DNA from: an uncultured Persicobacter sp.
Lineage (GTDB): Bacteria > Bacteroidota > Bacteroidia > Cytophagales > Cyclobacteriaceae
Assembly: GCA_947498325.1 (NCBI GenBank)
Contig: CANMKE010000027.1
Coordinates: forward strand, 1-64,000
DNA: 64,000 bases
Direction of reading: 5' to 3'
Numbering within the stretch: position 1 is the stretch's first letter; every line of letters begins with the position of its first letter. Positions 31,570 through 39,643 of the stretch are shown piece after piece. The translations under genes and the position numbers were made by a program. Below the pieces are notes generated by a model. That model was not told where the DNA came from. It saw only the letters and a list, made by a program, of their open reading frames with translations, and did no database searches.

Positions 31570-32437
31570 GCGCAACTGGATTTGGAGCCTATTACTCCTA
31601 CTGATCTGTCATTTTGGTGCCATGGCGCAAAATGTAAAACTGGACGGATATTTCATGCAGGATTCTACAAAAGTCGGGGAAGACCTCGCCTATATCCTGA
31701 CTGCAAAATACCCTGAAACCCTCAACATTTTATTTCCTGATTCCCTCAATAACTTCCACCCTTTTGAATATAACAGGCGGGAGGTTTTTCCGACGAAAAC
31801 AACGGCAGGCATCAGTACCGACAGTGTGGTATATCACCTGTCTACTTTTGAAACCGACAGCCTGCAAACCTTAGTGATGCCTGTTTACCTGATTCAGGAA
31901 AAGGACAGCCTGACCCTGTTTGCCCCAGCCTCGGACATCTTTTTTGCGCCTACTGTTTTACAGTTGCCAGATTCCTTGAAAATGCGGGCTAATGTTGCCT
32001 ATACCCCAGTTGATTACCCTTTCAATTATCCATATTGGTTTGCGGGTTTGGGCATATTCCTCGCATTGCTGATCATCGGATTCCTGATTTTCGGTAGTGG
32101 CATTCGTCAGCAATTCAAAATCAAGAAACTACAGCGTCAGCATAGCAAGTTCCTCAATAACTTCGACAGCCTGACTTCCTCAAATCAACAGGCTGAATTA
32201 TCGGCTCACTGGAAGTCATATGTCGAGACCATCGACGGGCGGCCATTTTCAAAGTTAACCACCAAGGAAATCGCCAAAGTCATCAGCGACCAGGAAGCGG
32301 TGAATGCCCTAAAACTACTGGACAGGAATATTTATGGTGCGCAGTCGGCTGAAATCGAAGTAAGCCAGTACGATCACTTGCGCCAGTTTGCGATTGAAAC
32401 TTTTGAAGAAAAGCTCAACAAGATAAAAAATGACTGA
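31562..32437 (+). CDS. BatD-like membrane protein of the DUF58/BatA cluster
   Basis: A 291-residue protein with signal peptide (ends CHFGAMAQ), an extracytoplasmic beta-rich region of about 130 residues, one membrane segment (YWFAGLGIFLALLIIGFLIFG, about 159-180), and a cytoplasmic helical tail with SAHWKSYVETIDGRPFSKLTTKEIAKV. That layout corresponds to the protein found between DUF58 and BatA in Bacteroidota aerotolerance-type clusters. It overlaps both neighbours by 8 bases, so the three genes are translationally coupled. Function is inferred only from the cluster. Confidence 0.75.
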   Translation: MAKRNWIWSLLLLLICHFGAMAQNVKLDGYFMQDSTKVGEDLAYILTAKYPETLNILFPDSLNNFHPFEYNRREVFPTKTTAGISTDSVVYHLSTFETDSLQTLVMPVYLIQEKDSLTLFAPASDIFFAPTVLQLPDSLKMRANVAYTPVDYPFNYPYWFAGLGIFLALLIIGFLIFGSGIRQQFKIKKLQRQHSKFLNNFDSLTSSNQQAELSAHWKSYVETIDGRPFSKLTTKEIAKVISDQEAVNALKLLDRNIYGAQSAEIEVSQYDHLRQFAIETFEEKLNKIKND

Positions 32438-33482
32438 AGTAAATAATTTAGCACATCAATGGTGGAGCATGAGCTGGTTTGAACCAAGCACGCTTCAGGG
32501 ATTTACGTGGGATAATGCATGGGCGCTATACTTATTATTGGTCATCCCAGTGCTGTACCTTCTTAAATGGCTCTTGAATATCAAATTCAAACAGCGCTTA
32601 CCCATTGCACTGACCAAGCGGGAGCTTAATTGGAGCCCAGTAACCTTACTCCGATTCATCCCTCCCCTCTTTTTTGCACTGGCCATGGCACTGATGGTCG
32701 TTGCCTTAGCCCGACCACAGCGCACCAATGAGCATGTAGAACAATGGGCGGAAGGTATTGACATTAATTTGGTGGTAGATATTTCTGGCTCCATGCAAAT
32801 TGAGGACTTTAAGCCCAATCGTCTGGAGGCTGCCAAGAAGGTTTGTGGTGATTTTATCAAAGGAAGATTTCAGGACCGCATCGGTTTGGTCATCTTCTCT
32901 GGCGAGGCCTATTCCCTTGCTCCACTCACCACTGACTACAACCTGCTGGAGAGCTATATTCACGATATCGATTTCAAGATGATCGCCAACGACGGTACCG
33001 CTATTGGCTCGGCCCTTGCTGTGGCCACCAATCGTATGCGTGAAAGCAAAAGTAAATCGAAGGTGATTATCCTATTGTCTGACGGAGAGAATACCGCTGG
33101 GAATATCGATCCGATTACTGCGGCCAAGTTAGCGGCGGCATACGACATCAAAATCTATACGATTGCCATTGGTAAGGAAGGCATGGTGCCTTGGGGGAAA
33201 GATTTCTTCGGCCGCCCAAGAATGGTTCCCAACACCCTTGATGAAACCACGCTGAAATCTATTGCTGAAATTGGAAAAGGGCATTTCTATCGGGTATCAA
33301 ATAATGAAGCCTTACAGAATGTATTCCATAAAATCGACCAATATGAGAAGGTGAAAATTAAGGAATCAAGGTATAAAAACACTTCTGATTTCTATGATGT
33401 TTACCTCAACTGGGGGATTATTTTCTTACTGATTTTCATGGTACTGAAATCCAGTTTCATGAGTAATATTCTTGAAGATTAA
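32430..33482 (+). CDS. batA: VWA domain-containing protein BatA
   Basis: A 350-residue membrane protein. Two N-terminal hydrophobic segments (WALYLLLVIPVLYLLKWLL and LLRFIPPLFFALAMALMVVALA) and one C-terminal (YLNWGIIFLLIFMVLKSSF) bracket a von Willebrand factor A domain with the MIDAS motif DISGSM (about residue 113) and the phrase LSDGENTAGN. This is the BatA layout; Bat proteins were named for aerotolerance in Bacteroides. The gene ends a three-gene unit, DUF58-BatD-like-BatA, and is followed by a strong terminator, so BatB, BatC and BatD homologues do not follow here. Confidence 0.88.
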   Translation: MTEVNNLAHQWWSMSWFEPSTLQGFTWDNAWALYLLLVIPVLYLLKWLLNIKFKQRLPIALTKRELNWSPVTLLRFIPPLFFALAMALMVVALARPQRTNEHVEQWAEGIDINLVVDISGSMQIEDFKPNRLEAAKKVCGDFIKGRFQDRIGLVIFSGEAYSLAPLTTDYNLLESYIHDIDFKMIANDGTAIGSALAVATNRMRESKSKSKVIILLSDGENTAGNIDPITAAKLAAAYDIKIYTIAIGKEGMVPWGKDFFGRPRMVPNTLDETTLKSIAEIGKGHFYRVSNNEALQNVFHKIDQYEKVKIKESRYKNTSDFYDVYLNWGIIFLLIFMVLKSSFMSNILED

Positions 33483-33496
33483 AACCTTCATGGCAC

Positions 33497-33538
33497 AAAA
33501 AAGGCTATTTCTAAATTTCAGAGATAGCCTTTTTTTTT
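33497..33538. terminator. Bidirectional terminator between batA and LytS-like gene
   Basis: AAAAAAGGCTATTTCT and AGAGATAGCCTTTTTTTT pair around a short loop, with A and T runs on the two sides, fit for both convergent genes. Confidence 0.8.
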
Positions 33539-34121
33539 ATTCCAACCATGGCAAAATACTAATGACCACCAAAAACTGATTCGTCCGTTCGTCAATAGAT
33601 ATTTTAAATTGCCCCTTATAAGCCTGCCTCAATTTCTCCAAAGCCCCATCAAGCTGAGCTGAAAATACCGAGGACCTGAAGTCGTCAGGTTTGACAATAT
33701 CCATCACCAATTCTATACGATCTGCACTGGATTGCAATTTGGCTGAAAAGCCCAATTTATCCACAACCCTGCGTTGTAACATGTTGAACGCAAGACTTAA
33801 TAGAGGAAAGAAAACCCCTGGGGAGATGTAATGATTTCGATCAATTGCGTGTATAAAATTAATGTCAAGGTGATTATTAAATCGCAATCTCTGCAAATAG
33901 AAATACGATCGCAAAAACTGCACCTCCTCTTTAATCGGTATTTTGTCCAATTCTGCTGATCGGTACTGATATCGAAAATAATCGGATAGTTTGACCAAAG
34001 AATCCGTCAGCCTGCCATCGTCCAACAAAGACATGGAGTACAGGTTATTCAACGTATTCATCAAAAAATCATCCTCCACACGGGCCATCACTGTATTTGT
34101 AGTCTCTAAGTTTACTTTCAT
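33537..34121 (-). CDS. LytS/His_kinase-like protein lacking the phospho-acceptor histidine
   Basis: A 194-residue protein without signal peptide or membrane segment. It aligns with the dimerisation domain of LytS-type kinases, which begin (N)PHFLFNTLNN; here the block is E16-D-D18-F-L-M-N-T-L-N-N, so the phosphorylated His is an Asp (D18). The following SLVKLSDYFRYQYRSAELDKIPIKEEVQFLRSYFYLQRLRF is a faithful family match. The ATP-binding half is reduced: N-box like SLAFNMLQRRV is weak and no G-box (GxGL) remains before the end. It is thus probably not a kinase, but could bind or titrate a regulator. It is divergent from a LytTR regulator gene, 264 bases away. Confidence 0.75.
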   Translation of the reverse strand: MKVNLETTNTVMARVEDDFLMNTLNNLYSMSLLDDGRLTDSLVKLSDYFRYQYRSAELDKIPIKEEVQFLRSYFYLQRLRFNNHLDINFIHAIDRNHYISPGVFFPLLSLAFNMLQRRVVDKLGFSAKLQSSADRIELVMDIVKPDDFRSSVFSAQLDGALEKLRQAYKGQFKISIDERTNQFLVVISILPWLE

Positions 34122-34385
34122 ATCCTATTGTATTTGTATCTATTACTTTAACTCCAAATTATTAAAATAGTACCGCACAAAGGGATCAATGCCAACTTTC
34201 TATTACTACCAATATTTCTTACTGACCAATCATGTAAGAAACACGAGGTAATTTCAATAAAATTCCCCTCGATCCTATACCCCACCTCAACGGATAGATC
34301 GTGTTTATTTAACAAAGGGTCTTCGGCACTTTTTCATGATGAATCTAACCCTTCACCCAATAAACCGAAACTATTTCTTCCCTAT

Positions 34386-35099
34386 ATGAAAAAACTTAAA
34401 TGTATCATCGTTGATGATGAACCGCTGGCGCGTAGTATCATTCAGAAATTTGTCGAGCAGAATGAGGCTTTGGAATTGTGTGCAAATCTTGAAAATGCCA
34501 TTGAGGCATTGAATTACATCAATGAAAACCCTGTCGATTTAATCTTCCTTGACATCCAGATGCCCGAACTCAGTGGTATCGATTTCATGAAAACATTGGT
34601 GGACAAGCCAATGATTATCATGACTACTTCAGACCCAAGTTATGCTTTGGAGTGTTACGAATATTCTGTGGTGGATTACCTGCTCAAGCCAATCACTTTG
34701 CAGCGATTCCTGAAGGCCATTAACAAAGCCATGACAGCCTATACCAAGGCGCCTACTGAAGAGAAAATTATTAAAGAAGATGAGCCTTCACTGATTGTCA
34801 AAGAGAACGGCATTAACCATCGCTTATTCTTTGAAGAGATCTATTATATTGAGGCTTTTGGCAACTATTTAAAGATCCACCACCCCAACAAGACTTACAT
34901 TCAGACGGAAACAATGATCCGAATTATGGATCAGCTTGACGAACGCTTTGTACGTGTGCACAAGTCTTATATCACCAACACTGACAAGATTCAAAAAATG
35001 ACCAGCAACCGCATTCAGGTAAATGGGGTTGAAATTCCGATAGGAAATACTTACAAAGGCAATTTGAGAGAAAAAATGGCCAAGGTTGTTTTTCAGTAA
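34386..35099 (+). CDS. LytTR family response regulator
   Basis: A 237-residue regulator. The receiver domain has D10-D11 (IIVDDEPLA), phospho-acceptor D56 (LIFLDIQMPELSG), T/S region IIMTTSDP and Lys in YLLKPITLQRFL. The C-terminal LytTR domain (about 135-235) has FEEIYYIEAFGNYLKIH and RFVRVHKSYITNTDKI, which bind DNA through a beta fold. It lacks a complete partner kinase nearby; the divergent neighbour (33537-34121) is a LytS-like protein without its His. Intergenic region of 264 bases probably holds promoters for both, with two similar ACAAAGGG phrases (34176 and 34314). Confidence 0.93.
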   Translation: MKKLKCIIVDDEPLARSIIQKFVEQNEALELCANLENAIEALNYINENPVDLIFLDIQMPELSGIDFMKTLVDKPMIIMTTSDPSYALECYEYSVVDYLLKPITLQRFLKAINKAMTAYTKAPTEEKIIKEDEPSLIVKENGINHRLFFEEIYYIEAFGNYLKIHHPNKTYIQTETMIRIMDQLDERFVRVHKSYITNTDKIQKMTSNRIQVNGVEIPIGNTYKGNLREKMAKVVFQ

Positions 35100-35121
35100 T
35101 AGAGAAGATATGAACAAAATA

Positions 35122-35146
35122 AAGTCGCTGATAGCGGCTTTTTTTG
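35122..35146 (+). terminator. Terminator after LytTR regulator
   Basis: AGTCGCT and AGCGGCT pair (one G-T) around GAT, followed by seven T. A strong rho-independent terminator 22 bases after the stop. Confidence 0.8.
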
Positions 35147-35162
35147 TGCCCTTTTCACAATA

Positions 35163-35187
35163 AAAAAGGCTGCCCTTTCAGGCAACC
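35163..35187 (-). terminator. Terminator of 35218 gene
   Basis: On the minus strand GGTTGCC and GGCAGCC pair around TGAAAG, followed by six T. It lies about 30 bases after the stop of the hypothetical secreted protein gene. Confidence 0.7.
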
Positions 35188-35217
35188 CATTCCATCACTA
35201 ATGCTTACTTTGATTGA

Positions 35218-35874
35218 TTAATTGGCCATTTTCATGGCTACCAAATTCTTCTTCTGTTTTCTGATGGCTTTACTCGGGCGATGCGCCTTAATGTCGATCT
35301 GCCCCATATCTACCCAATGATCAAGCAAATATTTTTTGATCTTACTTAAAATCAACTGATCTTTTTCATCCGCTTTTTTCCCTCCCTGCGATTCCAGCTC
35401 CACGGTATAGTTACTATCGCTTAATAATGCATTGACAAATTTATCCAATATCAATTTATCCTCCACATCGAATGAATCTTCCTGATGCGCCAAATCTACC
35501 ACGCCTTCGAGATCACTGAAATCTTCCTCTACCTCTTCAAACACCACTTGTTGCTCAGGAATTAATTTTGCAATAAACACTGTATCAGCATTCACACTGG
35601 TAAGGTCAACCATCGCATTCCCCAGTTTGATATACCCCACAGGCTCTGACATAAATTCCATCTCCTCGCCATTAGGTAACACGATAGCATAATAAAACAT
35701 ATCTGTTTCGAGGGCCTTTACACGAATTAAAGCCTCCTCTGGCTGTGCCTCAAAATGATTCAACTGTCTTGAATGGTAGTGAAATACCGAATCAGTAGGA
35801 AATAAATCAGCAGCATATAAAAACGAACTGGCAAACAACAGTAAAAATGTAAATATTGGCTTTAGGGTGTTCAT
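35218..35874 (-). CDS. Hypothetical exported protein
   Basis: A 218-residue protein with a signal peptide (about 1-21, MNTLKPIFTFLLLFASSFLYA). Residues about 115-140 are strongly acidic (EEVEEDFSDLEGVVDL). The C-terminal half, LILDKFVNALLSDSNYTVELESQ then LILSKIKKYLLDHWV, loosely resembles the OmpA-like peptidoglycan-binding fold, but the conserved Asp and Arg residues of that fold are not evident. It ends very basic (SKAIRKQKKN). No family recognised. The small basic exported protein gene at 35928 is upstream on the same strand, with 53 bases between. Confidence 0.65.
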   Translation of the reverse strand: MNTLKPIFTFLLLFASSFLYAADLFPTDSVFHYHSRQLNHFEAQPEEALIRVKALETDMFYYAIVLPNGEEMEFMSEPVGYIKLGNAMVDLTSVNADTVFIAKLIPEQQVVFEEVEEDFSDLEGVVDLAHQEDSFDVEDKLILDKFVNALLSDSNYTVELESQGGKKADEKDQLILSKIKKYLLDHWVDMGQIDIKAHRPSKAIRKQKKNLVAMKMAN

Positions 35875-35927
35875 AAGTAATTCGAGGGTTTGAATTTGAA
35901 ATTAAGTAGCAGGAAAAGAGTTGTGTA

Positions 35928-36167
35928 TTAATGGCGACGTGAACGTCGGATGGATTTGCGCTCATTTTTCTCTTTCTTCTTGAGCACCTTATCTTGCAGC
36001 TTGGCGAGATTTTTATGAAACTTCCTTCGGTTCTTCAGCACCTTTCGTTGTTGCTTAATGGCATGTTTCTTATTCTGTTTCACCTTGGCGTAATTCTCAT
36101 TCGATGGATTGGCCATAGAACCGAATGCGATCAAGGTGCCGATAATCATTAAAAATAGGTTTCGCAT
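35928..36167 (-). CDS. Small, very basic exported protein
   Basis: A 79-residue protein. An N-terminal signal peptide (MRNLFLMIIGTLIAFGSMA) is followed by a body that is about half Lys and Arg (for example KQNKKHAIKQQRKVLKNRR, and the end RKSIRRSRRH). It could be a periplasmic polycation, binding nucleic acid, peptidoglycan or polyanionic polymer, or a simple structural peptide. No family recognised. ATG start, and clear hydrophobic to basic transition, make it likely real. It precedes the exported protein gene 35218-35874 on the same strand. Confidence 0.65.
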   Translation of the reverse strand: MRNLFLMIIGTLIAFGSMANPSNENYAKVKQNKKHAIKQQRKVLKNRRKFHKNLAKLQDKVLKKKEKNERKSIRRSRRH

Positions 36168-36309
36168 TTTGTGTTGGGTTGTTTCCCCAACAGTTTCAAA
36201 TCTTATTCCAGCTCTTGCGTGTGCTTTAATTCCCCGACATTCTACTTATTTTACTTATCAACCATTGGTTTGCTGGTTAAAACTACTTTTTCAGGAAAAT
36301 CAGCCCACA

Positions 36310-36351
36310 AAAAAAATCCCAAAACAGGAACTAATTCCTATTTTGGGATTC
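36310..36351 (-). terminator. Terminator of fur-family gene
   Basis: AAATCCCAAAACAGGAA and TTCCTATTTTGGGATT pair with one bulge around CTAA. On the minus strand a T-run follows. It lies 22 bases after the regulator stop. Confidence 0.75.
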
Positions 36352-36372
36352 TTAATCACTTTGGATGCTGAT

Positions 36373-36822
36373 TTATTTTTCTTCAGAAACTCGCTTTCCG
36401 TAAAAATTCAGTGAATGAGCCTGAATTTTGATATTATAAAGCTCCTCTACTGTTTTTTTGATTTGCTGCACCCGAGGATCACAGAATTCCAAAATCTCTT
36501 CGGTGTCAGTCAGAATGATATGGTCATGCTGCTTGTTACCATAAGAGCTTTCGTAAAGTGCCAGGTTTTTCCCAAACTGATGTCTTGTCACCAAATCACA
36601 TTCAATCAGTAAATCCAGGGTATTATATACGGTAGCACGAGAAACACGATAGTTCTTGTTCTTCATATTGATGTATAATGATTCCACATCAACATGCTCA
36701 TCACGAGAGTAAATTTCTTCTAAAATGGCAAAACGTTCAGGTGTTTTGCGCAGGGCATTATTTTCCAAATACTCGGTAAATATCTTTTTTACCTCCTCTA
36801 TACGGGCGGGTGAGTTTTTCAT
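36373..36822 (-). CDS. Fur family transcriptional regulator
   Basis: About 149 residues. The winged-helix domain has the typical [26 protein letters not shown] and [21 protein letters not shown]. The HDH sensing motif is present as [10 protein letters not shown], but both CxxC structural-zinc pairs of many Fur and PerR proteins are absent; only one Cys (EILEFC) remains nearby. This reduced form is common in Bacteroidota. Metal specificity (iron, zinc or peroxide sensing) cannot be assigned. ATG 36822 is chosen; an ATG at 36873 would add 17 residues ([17 protein letters not shown]) outside the family. It is divergent from yidD, with a GGAGA-N6-TCTCC dyad between. Confidence 0.9.
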   Translation of the reverse strand: MKNSPARIEEVKKIFTEYLENNALRKTPERFAILEEIYSRDEHVDVESLYINMKNKNYRVSRATVYNTLDLLIECDLVTRHQFGKNLALYESSYGNKQHDHIILTDTEEILEFCDPRVQQIKKTVEELYNIKIQAHSLNFYGKRVSEEK

Positions 36823-36886
36823 ATGGTACAATTTACGAAGAATCCTTAAAAAAAACGTATCTTTCTTTAGCATATAAAGAAATTAT

Positions 36887-36902
36887 GGAGATTTTCGTCT
36901 CC
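36887..36902. promoter_or_regulatory. Candidate operator dyad between fur-family gene and yidD
   Basis: GGAGA, six bases, TCTCC, with an A/T-rich surround, in the divergent intergenic space 15 bases before yidD. It could be an operator for the adjacent regulator or a yidD leader hairpin. Confidence 0.35.
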
Positions 36903-36916
36903 AAAATTACGCTACA

Positions 36917-37156
36917 ATGAAAGCATTGCTATCAAAAATTTTAATTTTTATGGTGGATATTTACCGCTATGGTATCTCTCCATTTTTTCCTCCTGCCTGC
37001 CGTTTTACGCCTACCTGTTCAAATTATATGGTAAAGGCCATTCAGGTACATGGGCCTTTCAGGGGGCTGTTGCTTGGGCTCAGGAGAATTGGCAGATGTC
37101 ATCCTTGGGGAGGCCATGGGCATGATCCCGTACCTCCCAAATCGGATTTAGACTGA
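36917..37156 (+). CDS. yidD: Membrane protein insertion efficiency factor YidD
   Basis: A 79-residue protein that assists YidC-dependent insertion of inner-membrane proteins. The family core YRYGISPFFPPACRFTPTCSNYMVKAI and the ending GRCHPWGGHGHDPVP are both present; the conserved cysteines are at CRF, CSNY and RCHP. It is an amphipathic peripheral membrane protein. It overlaps the convergent DUF423 gene by 9 bases. It is away from the usual rnpA-yidC context, which is normal for Bacteroidota. Confidence 0.95.
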   Translation: MKALLSKILIFMVDIYRYGISPFFPPACRFTPTCSNYMVKAIQVHGPFRGLLLGLRRIGRCHPWGGHGHDPVPPKSDLD

Positions 37157-37528
37157 CCACTTTCCCATCGCTGCAATGGCCAAACAAGCCCATGCAACGA
37201 TAAAGGCTACACCGCCAAAGGGGGTGATGATGCCTAATTTTGGGGTATTGGTCAGGCAAAGGGCGTATAATGACCCACTGAACAACAAAATACCGACCAA
37301 TGCAGCATAAAAACTGTAGTTAATCAGGTTGCCCGTCAGTTTTGGGGCAACCACCCCGAGCAGGATGATTAAAATGGCGTGATACATTTGATATTTCACT
37401 CCTGTTTCAAAAGTTGCCGCCCGCCCAGTGGCCTCGAGCAAATCTTTTAGGGCGTGTGCTCCAAAGGCACCAATCATCACGGCCAAGCCGCCCAATATTG
37501 CGCCAGTGGCGATCATTATTTTCTGCAT
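37148..37528 (-). CDS. DUF423 family membrane protein
   Basis: A 126-residue protein with four hydrophobic segments. The N-terminal signature GAILGGLAVMIGAFGAHALKDLL, then TFETGVKYQMYHAILIILLG, identifies DUF423 (YwdK/YgdD type). The end, GVAFIVAWACLAIAA, also fits. Function is not established. It lies 11 bases downstream of thiL on the same strand and probably shares its transcript. Confidence 0.9.
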   Translation of the reverse strand: MQKIMIATGAILGGLAVMIGAFGAHALKDLLEATGRAATFETGVKYQMYHAILIILLGVVAPKLTGNLINYSFYAALVGILLFSGSLYALCLTNTPKLGIITPFGGVAFIVAWACLAIAAMGKWSV

Positions 37529-37539
37529 ATTATAAAAAA

Positions 37540-38583
37540 TTACATATGGGTAAAGCCCTGCGCCTGCAATGGGTAAACATTCCCTTGCTTGGTTACCAGG
37601 TTTTTTCCCTTTTCCTCAGCTTGAATATATCCTATGGTATGAATATCAGGCAAATTTTTGATTTTCTCATAATCATCCTGCTTAATTGTAAACAGTAATT
37701 CATAATCTTCGCCACCATTCATTGCTGCGGTAACAGGATCAAGCTGAAACTCCACGGCATTTTCATAGGCAACTTCATCGATGGGCAATTTATCCTCAAA
37801 AATATTTACCCCGACTTTCGAGTGGCGACAGATGTGTAACAGTTCCGAAGCCAGACCATCAGAAATATCCATCATGGCAGTAGGCACAACACCCACTTTG
37901 CCCAATTCATGAATCACGTCCATACGTGCCATTGGCTTGAGCTGTCGGCCGACAACGTAATCGTAGCCTTCCAGCTTAGGTTGCATTTGTGGATTGGCCT
38001 GAAACTCCTGCTTCTCGCGAACCAATACCTGCAAGCCAATATAGGCCGCGCCCAAATCGCCCGTAGCACAAACAATATCCCCTGATTTTGCGCCACTTCT
38101 TTTTACTACTTTGTCCTTGTTCACCGTGCCAATCGCCGTGATGCTGATGACCAACCCATGGTTGGAGGCTGTGGTATCGCCACCGACTAAATCTACACCG
38201 AATACTTCACAGGCTTTATGCACGCCATCGTAAAAGGCATCGAGTGCCTCTACAGAAAATCGGTTACTCAGAGCAATACTTACTGTAATTTGTTTGGGAA
38301 TGGCATTCATCGCCGCTATGTCCGAAATATTTACAGCTACAGCCTTGAAACCCAAATGCTGCAATGGCATATAACTCAAATCAAAATGAATCATCTCCAC
38401 CAGCATATCTGTGGAAACCACCTGGTAAAAATCACCACAGTCCATCAAGGCGGCATCATCTCCTATCCCGAGAGCTGTTTCCTGATGTTTGAATGTAGAA
38501 AATTTTTCTGCGATGCGATCGATCAACCCAAATTCGCCCAAAGCAGCCAATTCTGTTCTATTTTGATTATCTTCCTTAGCCAT
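37540..38583 (-). CDS. thiL: Thiamine-phosphate kinase
   Basis: A 347-residue enzyme of the AIR synthase-like fold that phosphorylates thiamine monophosphate to the diphosphate, the active coenzyme. Signature parts are GEFGLIDRI, GIGDDAAL, STDMLVEMIHF, GGDTTASNHGLVISITAIG, MDISDGLASELLHI and NGGEDYELLFTI, in the usual order. I take ATG 38583 (MAKEDNQN); a GTG two codons upstream is possible. DUF423 follows it. Other thiamine genes are not nearby. Confidence 0.95.
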   Translation of the reverse strand: MAKEDNQNRTELAALGEFGLIDRIAEKFSTFKHQETALGIGDDAALMDCGDFYQVVSTDMLVEMIHFDLSYMPLQHLGFKAVAVNISDIAAMNAIPKQITVSIALSNRFSVEALDAFYDGVHKACEVFGVDLVGGDTTASNHGLVISITAIGTVNKDKVVKRSGAKSGDIVCATGDLGAAYIGLQVLVREKQEFQANPQMQPKLEGYDYVVGRQLKPMARMDVIHELGKVGVVPTAMMDISDGLASELLHICRHSKVGVNIFEDKLPIDEVAYENAVEFQLDPVTAAMNGGEDYELLFTIKQDDYEKIKNLPDIHTIGYIQAEEKGKNLVTKQGNVYPLQAQGFTHM

Positions 38584-38650
38584 ATTCACAATTTAATAAG
38601 AGACAAAAACTGATTGGAAAGATCCATTTTATACTCTCCAAGCAATTGAT

Positions 38651-38658
38651 TATATTTG
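38651..38658 (+). promoter_or_regulatory. Possible -7 element for iscA-type gene
   Basis: TATATTTG fits the -7 consensus, about 67 bases before the nearer ATG. The -33 region is not convincing. Confidence 0.35.
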
Positions 38659-38746
38659 CAAAAGTGCCTAAACTTTTGGGAATGCCCAAACGTTTAATCC
38701 AATTACCCTACACCTACGGCAAACAATGCCAAAATTTCTATCTAAG

Positions 38747-39073
38747 ATGATTAATATAACAGATAAGGCAATTGCTCGATTACAAGAGCTGCGCAAAGAA
38801 GAAAACCGCTCTGAGCACCACCACCTCAGAGTATTGGTTAAAGGTGGCGGATGTTCTGGGTTGATGTACGACCTGGATTTTGATGCCAACATTGAAGCCA
38901 ACGACGAAGTGTTTGAAGACAAGGGAGTGAAAATTTTGGTCGACAAAAAAAGCCTCCTTTACCTTTTGGGTACTACGCTTGACTTTTCAGACGGACTGAA
39001 TGGCAAGGGCTTCCAGTTCATTAACCCTAATGCGACAAGAACTTGTGGCTGCGGAGAAAGCTTCTCCATTTAA
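38747..39073 (+). CDS. Iron-sulfur cluster assembly accessory protein (IscA/ErpA/SufA family)
   Basis: A 108-residue A-type carrier. The three cluster-binding cysteines are at C36 (VKGGGCSGLMYDL) and C100, C102 (RTCGCGESFSI). It transfers or stores Fe-S clusters for target enzymes. The second ATG (MINITDKAIARLQEL) agrees with the family N-terminus; an ATG at 38726 would add MPKFLSK. Other isc/suf genes are not adjacent. A hairpin terminator follows. Confidence 0.93.
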   Translation: MINITDKAIARLQELRKEENRSEHHHLRVLVKGGGCSGLMYDLDFDANIEANDEVFEDKGVKILVDKKSLLYLLGTTLDFSDGLNGKGFQFINPNATRTCGCGESFSI

Positions 39074-39082
39074 AGCATAAAA

Positions 39083-39110
39083 AAAGACCGATCTGATGAT
39101 CGGTCTTTTC
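39083..39110. terminator. Bidirectional terminator, iscA-type and Dabb genes
   Basis: AAAAGACCGATC and GATCGGTCTTTT form a perfect 12-bp stem around TGAT, between convergent genes. Confidence 0.85.
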
Positions 39111-39116
39111 ATTTTA

Positions 39117-39419
39117 TTATGATTCAAAATCTACGACCTTCCGGTCTGCAATTACGGAAAGAATAAAAGACAACACCTCCAAATGCGCAGGGTGGTCAGC
39201 ATATTTTTTCAATCCTTCACGGTCTTCGTGTCGGGAAGTAAGTACCACATCAAATGCAGCAGGTGAATCGTTAAAATTAATGCCGACTTCCATCGCCTGA
39301 AGTGATTCTACCTTTTCGACCAGCCCCTCAAGGAGCGTTTTCATTTTCTTTGCGTTTTCAGCTTTAGAAAGCCCATTGGCTTCCTCTTTCAGCTGAAACA
39401 TTACAACGTGTGTAATCAT
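39117..39419 (-). CDS. Dabb (stress-responsive A/B barrel) family protein
   Basis: A 100-residue ferredoxin-like barrel protein. The N-terminus MITHVVMFQLKEEANG and LEGLVEKVESLQAMEVGINFNDSP, followed by FDVVLTSRHEDREGLKKYADHPAHLEV, match the Dabb family. Members are usually small dimers with no known reaction in bacteria, although some are cyclases. It stands alone. Confidence 0.9.
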   Translation of the reverse strand: MITHVVMFQLKEEANGLSKAENAKKMKTLLEGLVEKVESLQAMEVGINFNDSPAAFDVVLTSRHEDREGLKKYADHPAHLEVLSFILSVIADRKVVDFES

Positions 39420-39643
39420 GGCTGTTGGTTATATTTAAAAACGTTAAGTTAATGCCGCTGATTTACAAAAAAAAAGATTTAAATCAGCATCATAAAATTC
39501 AAATTGCGCCCGAAAACGTTTTCGGTTTTCAGGATAATCCTTAAATTTACAATTCTTTATAGGATTTATTTGTAAAAAAATATTTAAATTCCTATTCAGG
39601 TATTTTTTCCCCTTTCCACCAACTAATCAAGAAACGATCCATT

